Shown in pieces: positions 11,722 to 21,500 of a stretch of 64,000 nt of DNA. Below the pieces are notes generated by a model. That model was not told the origin of the DNA and ran no database searches. It saw nothing but the letters and a program-made list of their open reading frames with translations. The stretch is from Lethocerus indicus (lineage: Eukaryota > Arthropoda > Insecta > Hemiptera > Belostomatidae): positions 28,424,816 to 28,488,815 of the forward strand of contig JACDQD010000007.1 of NCBI GenBank assembly GCA_019843655.1. The letters are read 5' to 3'. The position numbers and the translations under genes were made by a program. The stretch's first letter is position 1; every line of letters begins with the position of its first letter.

Positions 11722-14700
11722 TACAGAACATACATTCATTGTGTATTTTCCTTAATTTCAAATATGATCACATTAGATTTTTTACAAAAATCAAATCATT
11801 CGCAATTATTATTATTAATATTGTTATCGTTATTTTATATATATATAATATAATTTTCAATCGTTATAAACAATATAAATTGCACATTCTCAACAACTAT
11901 ACACAAATGGCATATTTACAGCTGTTTTTAAGTCCATCACAGTTATTTTTTAGGTGGAAATTTTCTACCAGCACAACATACAAGAAAATTAAATTACACG
12001 TATTTTCTTTTAAATTAACGTAAATTATAATGTACAATATATATGTATATATAAATCAACAATATTATTAAAATACTTCGTCCAGTAATTTAAAAAACCG
12101 CCGTAGTTTTTTCAAAATACTAGAGCGCAACTTTTTTTTTTTATACATTTGACAATCACGAGTTAAAAAATAAAATCAACACAACAAATATATCTTAAAA
12201 AACATTTATATATGTGCTAAAAAGTAGTCTTCTAAATGTCCATTATTCCATATGGTATAGGTATGAAGACATCTTGTGAATATATATATATTTTTACACA
12301 TATGTAATATATACAGAAAAAAAGTTGTTCTTACAATTAGTTAATGAAATATTTATATATATAAATATTTCATATTATATATATATATATCCCTGAGAGT
12401 CAGCAGTAATAACAATGTTATTACCAATATTTGTGTACACTATACGACATGCACAAGCATGTGTAATTAAAAATTTAGAAAGACTTAGATAAACCGAAAC
12501 ATAAAAAAATCACATCATCGTTCTATTCTCCTAATCAAACCTATATTGTTTTTCAATTGTTTTTTAATGATTTAATTATTAATACACTTACAATTATAAA
12601 TTGCTTTATAAAGCTTAAATAATCTTCAACAGCGTATAATATTCATCTGTGACATATATTCTACACCTGCGTGTGACAAACTTAATTTTATCCCGTTGTT
12701 TATAAATCTTTTTTGTAAACAACAGAAATTTGCCGAAAATCAAAAATGTTGTCCTGAAGCAACAATGGTAGCGAAAACAAATTCCTATATAAATGTCATA
12801 TAGTTATGATTTAAACACTTGTTTTAGTGCTCCAACGACAACTATATCATTGTAGACGAAATACAATTATAATTTTGATGTTCTATATTATTGCTGAAGT
12901 GCTGAAGTCATAAAAAGACCAGACCGGCGAGAGGAAACTGAAACACACAAAATCTGCGGTATTCCGACCCTCGCAGACCACAAAACAGGTATTTTAAACT
13001 GATTATAATATACTAAGAAATAAATTGTTTCAAATTCAGTCAAAAATGCGGAATAATTTTTATAGGAAAACGTAGCCATTCAGACGAAGCAGAAGAAATT
13101 TGAATTATCCATAAAATGTACGAATACCAGGGCGTGTAGAATATATGCACATGATTAAAAGGAAAAAAATATATATATAATTGATTGCACTATTGATGAT
13201 TAGAACATCTGAGGTACGAGAACACTGCTAACACATTATAAATATCTATTATTTAAAAAAAATTAAAATAAAATACTGAATTGCTCGATTCAATCTACCA
13301 CGTAATACCAAAAAATCAATATTTCTTTGGCTAAGCGTATATTTCCTTTGAAAAAGCTTCTGTATTTTCATGCAAATTGTATTCAATTCGTGAATTAACT
13401 CGATAGATATCTGAATTCAACCGTAGGATAAGTGATAATAAAATAAAGTAACAGTGTCCAAATCATGGCCAATATTTGATGGTAGGTAAATCTTCTTTTT
13501 AAAAGAGAAAATTTGTTTTATTAAAGCCCGGAGTAAGTAGTTATTTCTGCATGGGGTTCACAGAAAAACATTCTGAAAATTCGGCTTCTTACCACTGTCA
13601 GCATTCAATGTATAACCCAGGTTGGACTAATCATGAAATTTAATTTATCGAACTCATCTCCTTTATAAAAGATCTGACCGTGAAACCGTAAAACTTCGAA
13701 TTACCTTTGAACAAAATCCCAAGTACCAGTTTAATTTGGAAAAAAAAAACTGTTCTTTCCTGAATACACCAATCGGTATTATGAGGTATATTTTTTCCTA
13801 TTGCAATTTCAGCAGGAATTGTAATATTTTGGCATAAAGTGGTAGAATACAAAGCAATCGCCAGAAGAAAAAAAAAGGATACTTTCCCTTTAATTGGGGG
13901 GGGTGCCAATTGTCCTTTCACATATTGGGTATTACGTGTAGTTATATTTAAGTGGCCATATTAAATTAAACAATGTTTCGAATAAATAAGTTCAAACGTT
14001 TGTTGCTTACCACTGTGTATAGTTTGAAATGTATGTGGAAATTACAGAAGTCAAATGTCAATGTAAATACGAACTAATGCTAATATTGCTATCAGTTTGC
14101 AACGTAACAGTGTGAAAGAACAAGTGGCCCTCCGTTAAAATGGAAAGTACTGAAAAAAAGAAATGTATATAAATTACTAAAATAAGCGACTACTACATTC
14201 CATTGAACATTTACATCAACAGAGATAATACTAATAGTTTAAAATGTACTAATTATACGGATATTATTTTATTTTCAAACATTTAGTTTTGTGCAATTTT
14301 TAAAATCGGAAAATATATACGAAAATCGTCGACTAACAATAATATTTTTGCACTTTCAAAAAAAAAATATAATTCAAAATTGACTGTCGTTATTGCATAG
14401 AATTTCAGCTTTTCAACGTTGCCGATTTCTTCTTGTTTTCATTTTAAAGGTGGACTAGACTTGGAAACAAAACGAGCAATAGAGATTCCAATATAATCGT
14501 CGTCAACATAGTTTCACTTTTTTTTTTTTTAACATTTTTCTCGTAACATTATAACTTTAAAATCATTTTTAGGAACAATGTTACAAACAACACGCAAACT
14601 GTGCCTACGGGATAACATCAAGAATGTAATTAAAAAAATAAGTCTCGAGTTCTTTTTCCGGTTCCGTTCTTCTTCTCCGCTCCCCATTCCGTATTTGTAT

Positions 14701-14750
14701 TGCTTTCGAAATGTCTCTCACCAACATTTTATCATAAATATATATATATA
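11722..14750. other. AT-rich intergenic DNA, no gene seen
   Basis: Between the 3' ends of two convergent genes. It is very AT-rich with short TA runs (for example 12285-12310, 12350-12390). The only recognisable feature is a foldback family A end at 12913-12989. Short ORFs here have no family resemblance and poor codon character. Confidence 0.6.
12913..12989. mobile_element. Foldback family A, terminal fragment
   Basis: It runs from AAAGACCAGACCGGCGAGAG to the element end CCACAAAACAGG followed by TA. One arm only; the inner block and the partner arm are missing. Confidence 0.75.
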
Positions 14751-14752
14751 TA

Positions 14753-15156
14753 TTAGGTGTGCCCAAAAGTAATCAACAATTTGATAAGATGTATTCTGGT
14801 CTTGAGGAGTTCCTCAAGAGGGGGAATCGAAAATTTGCTGGAAAAGTGGCAGAGATTTGTCGATAATATCGGTAAATGTATATAGTAGATTAATAATAAA
14901 AATTGACGGTCAGAAAAATGTGCACTATTACAACGCTGAAACAGTTGTATAAACAATTAAATTTTATATTTTTCTATACTGAAAAAAGTGAAGTCCTGTG
15001 TTTATAAGTGAAATTTGTATTCGGGTTTCAAGGAAATTTAGAAGTGGAGAAATAAAGTAACGAAGAAATACAATTTATTTTAAAGTTTTACCTGGACCTA
15101 TCATACTCAAGGAGGAGATCGAAGGCAAAATGTTGATTACTTTTGGGTACCCCTAA
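14753..15156. mobile_element. Non-autonomous Tc1/mariner-like element, TA-flanked
   Basis: The terminal inverted repeats read TTAGGTGTGCCCAAAAGTAA on the left and, in complement, TTAGGGGTACCCAAAAGTAA on the right. Both are flanked by TA (14751-14752 and 15157-15158), the Tc1/mariner target duplication. The internal ~350 bp has no transposase frame I can recognise. A shorter relative lies at 45491-45698. Confidence 0.75.
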
Positions 15157-15502
15157 TATGTATATATTTATATATAAAACATAAGACTCGCGTTACAGTC
15201 TTCGCTCGATTAATTGGTTTTAAGCGCGACCCACTACTGTTGGTCACAGTGCTGACAGGACGCTTTACCCCGAAGCAGTCAACGTATGTATTACTCACGG
15301 AATGTTAGAGAGAACTTTTGATAGGGAACCAATTAGTGGAGCGACGACTTCAAGTTCTGTCGGACAAACTCTGTCCACGTGAGCAGAAGAACTTGATGAG
15401 GCGGGGGTGGGTGAGGAGATGGAACCGGCGGAGGAGGAGGAGGAGGAGGAGGAGACAGTTGAGCACGGGAATAATATTACACTTATTTGGGGCCGACTAC
15501 GG

Positions 15503-18500
15503 TCACCTGGGCACGATAGTGGTCTCGACGCCCAACAGGAACTTGACAGTGTCCGTGTACTTGACGAGTGTGACTTTGCCCACTTTCGGGTTGAGTTTGG
15601 GATCGGCCTTGATGGTGCGGCAGTGGGCCTTGGCGTAGAACTCTGAGAGTTTCATGTCCCTGAGGACGGTCCTGGCGTCCTGGCCGAGCTGTTTGAGGAG
15701 GGCCTCGCGCGTCTTGACGTGGACGAGGGGCGCCAACTCGTGGAAGAGGACCCAGGAGTCGGTCCTCGGCTCTCCGCTCAGGCGGTACAGGTTCGGAAGT
15801 ATCACTTCGCTCTCCTCTATCTCGAAACCGTCGATTTTGTCCATCCTGTTAGGATCGCCGCCGTTTCTGTCGCCGCAATCCGAAGGACCGGCCGCTGTTT
15901 CAGAGAATAGAAAAAAAACATCATTTACAACGCTGTTTCTTAAACTTTTAACTGACCAGAATCTGAAAATAGGTTTCCGCACCCCAATGAAAAAGTGCCT
16001 CGGTTTTATTCTGATTTAAAACAGAAAATACATTTTTTGCAAACTTGTTGTTTATTTTTTATAAATTGCGTACGAAACAATATTATTTTTATTAACGACT
16101 AGACTGTTGTTGCTTGTTTATTATAATAAGAGACACGCGTAAGTCATCACTTGCATTTAAGCGATTTCTCGCTTTAGCTTTTATATGCAAAATTGATGAA
16201 AACCCCATTTCAGACAAGTAGGTACTAGCAAATAGTAGAAGTAACTGTGGATAACAAATATTCCATTCGCATATTTTTTTTTTGCTTTATTCTTAGTTTT
16301 GGCATATTTGAGTTTTGTTGCAAAAAACCAATAACCCTAATTTCTGTACGGGCTTAATCTTTTGTTTGGGGCGTCTCCAGCAACCCCCGGTTAAGAACCA
16401 CTGATTTATACAACGATAATTCTGTATATGAACTGTTAACACTAGGTTTTTTTTTACAACTTTTGCCGGTTGGAATACCGTAGATTTCGTGTGTTTCCGT
16501 CTCCTCTCTCGCCGGTCCGGTCTTCCGCTAGACCGGTTTCGGCCGTTCGCCATCTTCAGTAGTCACTTTGGACGTTTTTTGGCCATCCCCCACTGCACTG
16601 TGTCGCCGTCACTTGTACCGTGGTGGATGTTTGTATATTTACATATAAACGTAGACAGTGCAGTGAGGATGCCCGAAGAGCGTCCAAAGTGACTACTGAA
16701 GATGGCGAGCGGCCGAAACCGGTCTGGCAGAAGACCAAGAACCGGCAAGAGGAGACGGAAAAACACGAAATCTACGGTATAATATTTCACTATATCTCTA
16801 TTATCTACTTAAAGTTCGACTTTTGATTAGTTTTCAGAAAATGCGGTCTACTCCCCCAGTCGGGGTTAGATCAATCCAAACGAAACTGAAAACTAGGGAT
16901 GCTGTAGCGGAAACAAATCAGGGATTGGATGCTACTGCTATAACGCTAAAATATAAAAGCCGACTGCAAATTTTTTGCCACACTAACGTAAGCGACTACA
17001 AAAAAAAAATTGATAAAATACTGGATAATGGCGGTACTAAAGTTAAACTATGTCCAATGTCTAGAGCCGACTAAGACCACGGTTCTCAACCGGTATCCCC
17101 AGGGGTACGCGTATCAGAGATTTAAATAATTATCGTTTTAACGCTAATTAGTAGTAATTTAGTTTAAAACAATCAAAGAGTTCGAAGAAGGTAGCGCCGC
17201 GTATTTCAAACGTAATTATTCGATATTTTCCTGAAATTGAAACGGGCCGGGGACTGGCACAACTGGATTTCGGATCCTTTCTGTGAAAACAACGCTGATG
17301 CGGCAGAAATTTCTGACGACTCGAAAGAGAAATTATTTGAAATTGCGGCTGGCAGAATTTTGAAAGCGAGAATGGACAGCGGCGCGGTCAATTTCTCGGC
17401 TTTGAGTGCAATAAAAACTGAAGGAAGAAACCGGCTTCAGCCCGAAGAAGGTAATTTTATACTAGAACATCCGTCCTCGCGATCGAATCTTCGATGGCGC
17501 GAAAAAGGGCCCAAGTATCGCATTGGAAAGGTAAGCGCGCGCCGTCATTGAAATATTTCGCCCTTTCAGGGTACCAGCGGCGAAAAAGGGTCGAGAACCG
17601 CGGGACTAGGATAGAGGAAATAAAAATATGAAATAAAAATGGCATGCCTGGTAACAGTTTTGTGGGTTTGCAGTTAATACTTTTTGATATGTGCAGTTCC
17701 ATGAGTTTCTTGGCTTGGTCGTTGCTGGCGAGGGTTAGGGCCGTCTGTCCAGCGTAGGTCGCCAGCTCGGGGTCGGCGCCGTACTCCAGCAGGACTTGGA
17801 TCAACTCCGTGTAGCCGTTCTCCGCCGCTTCGTGCAACGGCCTGCAAACAAAGTTAAACGTTTTTAACTTAGAATACCTGTTTTTTTGTGGTCCGCGACC
17901 GGTTGGAATAACGTAGATTTCGTCCGTTTCTGTCTCCTTTCGCTGGTTTGGTCTTTCGCCAGACCGCGGTTTCAGCCGTTCGCCATCTTCAGTAGTGCGG
18001 TATTAGAGCCACTTTGCATGTTCAAGACCAAACCAGCGAGAGGGGACAGAACACTCCAGCTTCTAATAAGGCATATTGCGTATATGAAACAAGTCAGTGC
18101 CGGCAGGATGCTTAGTCAACAATCAATATATGAAATATAGGAACGAAATTTTAATGAACGCGAGACAAATTTCTGCTTTTTCCTTAAACGTTTTTCAGGA
18201 TTCGTCTTTATAATTTCAGTACTTCAATTTAATCCTCAGAGGGTTAACTAACCAATGAACCACCCGAGGATGTTCTTAGTGTCTTTTGCTCGGTATACAC
18301 GTCTGGAACAAATGTTTTCCACTGGAACAAAGTGCACTAAAACGAAACGCCGGCCCTTTACAACGTTTCCAGATCCGTTAAGCGCGAATTCGGAATTCTG
18401 TTCGGCCTCCAAAGTCGGCCCTACCCTTAGGCGGCTTAACTAACTCCTTTACAACGGGGAGTTACTGAAAATGAACTGACCTAATGCCGCCGAGAGCACT

Positions 18501-21500
18501 GTCGCTGACGCTGGCCCCGTAGGAGAGGAGGAGCCTGGCTATGTCCAGGTGACCCCTGGAGCACGCCTCGTGCAGAGGTGTGTAACCGGCGTTGTCCCTC
18601 GGCGAAGGGTTGTGGTGCAGTTTTTCAAGGCAGTAGGCGACCACTTCCTGGATATCAGAAAATAAAACGACGATATTAGAGACTGCTGTAATTTTCAAAG
18701 TGGAACAGAAATTTCAAAAAACTTTTTATTTCAGCGAAACGAAAGTCACTTTTGGCAGTTCTGGACGTTTTTCGCGGCGATAGGAGACAGAAACACGCGA
18801 AATATACAGTATTCCAACCCCTTGCAGACCAAAAAACCGGTACGTTATTTAAAACTGATAAATTAAATCAGCTGGGAAAAGAAATTGAGATGACAAAATG
18901 AACTCACAGTATAGCCCAAACGTGCCGACCTATGGAGTAAAGTTTCCCCCAGCCCTTTGTTAATGACCCAGCCTTTGATTTCACTCTGGATCTCTTGCTC
19001 CGACATTGGCAAGGCTTTATGCGAAACCTGAATAACAAAAAAATGAGTTAAACCTTTTGAACATATATCGCCAGATTATTAATATATATTCGCAAAATTA
19101 GCTTAGCCGCGTAATACGTCGCTTACCTTTCTTTTCTCCTTCGGCGGCTCTGTCCCGTCCTTTTTCTGTTGCTGTTTTTTCTTTTTCCTGATATAATCGA
19201 AACCGGACGACTTGAGCTTCCTCCGAATCGTCCTCAGCTTGAGCCGCTTTTCCGTCCTGAGCGAGGGCAGTACCTGTTCGACGTCCTTGTCCCTCCTCAG
19301 CCTGTAGGCTTTCAGCAGGTCTCGGTTCCTCCTGCGACGCTTCTCGCCCTGTATCAGCTGTTTCTTCGAGTTCTTCAGCGCCTTCTTGCCCAGGAGGACG
19401 CTCTGCCTGAGCGTGTTGGCGGCCGAGGAGGAGGACGAGGACGAGCTGCGCTTGTAGGCTATGCAGGTGGCCGGCGGCGCCGAAGCCGGCCTCTCCTCGC
19501 CGAACACCTCCCTGATGGTCGCCCTCTGCTTCATCACCTTCGTCTCTGTCCTCGTCCTCGACTGGAGCACCTGCGGCGCCAGATCGTTCTCGCCCGGCCG
19601 AAACCACACCCGTGAGTGTTTGGCGAAAGCTTCGCGAGGAAACTGTCGGCCGGTCTTCTTCGGAACCAGGCCCAGATAGGCCGAGTCTTTGATGTCGCCG
19701 GCGCCGTTGCCCGACTTCCTGGCGCGCGTGTTCAGCTTGCTCAGGGAATTCAACTCTTTGCCCGTTTTCACCTTGGGTGTTCGTCGAGGGTGGGCGTGGG
19801 CAGAAGTTCCGGGGAGCAGGTGGGTCGGGCGACGGTCTTCGGCTTCTCCTCCTGCTTGGGTTCGAGGCCGGGGGATGTCGCGGCTGAGGCGGAGGCGGCG
19901 CCCGCTACCCGTTTCTTGCCGGTTCTCTTCTCCCTCAGGTAGTACTTCTGCATGAGCCGGTCCAAGAATGTTTTCTGCTCGCCCAGCGATTTCAGGATGG
20001 AATTCTTCGCCTTGGTTTTACCGCCGTCTTCGGCCTTCTTCTGCCTGCCGGCGGACTCCATATCGCTGTCGCCTTTGGGCGGTCTCGCCCTGTTGAGAAA
20101 GTCGGCCGAGTCGTGGGTGAGCGGCGAATCTGTGAGGCGTTCGAGGTCCGGGAGGCTGAGCGTCGGCCTCGGCCAGCCGGGAGGCCTCGATATGTTGATC
20201 AGCGTGGGCGGCATCCTCAGCGACACCTTGTACCTGTACAGCTCCTCCTCCCAGCCGGGCACAAAATCCGAACCGTCGCCCAAATTATTCTTCGCCGCTT
20301 TCTTCTTCCTCACCACTCTGACTTTCTTGCGCGACACCGCCGTCGGCTCTCTGTCTCTCAGCGTCATCCTGCTCTTGGTCGTCGGCTTCCTTTTCCTGAG
20401 CCTCTTGGCGATGGAATTGTCGCCGGTCTCTTCTTGTTCTTCTTCGTCGCTCGAAGAGGAACTCTCTTCGCTGGCGCTGCTGCCGCTCTCCTCGCTCCTG
20501 CAGTCGTCCGACGACTCGCTCTCCTCCTTCACGGCCTCCCTTTCGACCGCCGCTACGTCCTCGTCGGTCGTACCTTCGTCCTTTGGTTTTTCCGATTCTT
20601 CCTTGACTTCCGTCTTAATATCACAGCTAATATCTTCCTTCATACTATCGTCTTCGACTAGCTCCACTTTCGTAGGAGTTTCCGTATCCGTTTTCTTCTT
20701 GCGCCCCCTCCTCGACCTCTTCTCGCTGCTTCCCGTCTGCAGTTGTAACATGAGCTGATTGCAAGTTTCATTCCACAGGGAATCGTCAGTCGCGTCGGTG
20801 CCCTGAAATAATAAATTCGCTCGTCAATTTCCGACCCCTCGCGGACCACAAAACGGGTGGTTCTAAAATAATACGAATAATATTTTGTATTATTATACAA
20901 AATCCGAGACCTTCGCGTCGTTTTCCATCTGTTTCGGTAGTCTTCTGTCCTTGCGCATCTCGTGGAGGGTCTGCCGCTCGAGTACGGGCATTTCGCTTTC
21001 CGATCCGCTGTCCCTGAAGTCGAAGACCGACGTCTCTGACGAACTCCTGAGCCCTGTCGGATCCCTCGGCGGCATCGGGACGCCCTCCGTTCCTCGACTG
21101 TCGCCTCTGTCGGTAAGTTGGGCCTCATCGTCCGATCGGCTGAATAACCTTCGACAAAAGTAAGGCAATGCAATTACTTCCAGCAAAAATGAGACATTGT
21201 TTTTCAAATCACACAGTGATGATATACTGTGGGTTTTCCATAAATTGATAACGAACAATAGTATTCTAAACTAATGTAGATATTTACGATTAATTTTAAT
21301 AATAAATAAACGGTAATCCTTGTAATTATAGTCCGTAATCTAGTGATTACAAGCAATTTAAAAAGTGTCATTTACGCTTAAAATAATCGTATATTTTCCT
21401 AATTACCTTCTCCTGGGTAACATTAAAGTAGTGGTTCCGTTGGGTTCTTTGGTTAGCTTAGGTGGGCTGCCCCGCCAGCTCGAGGTTTTACTTCCGGCAG

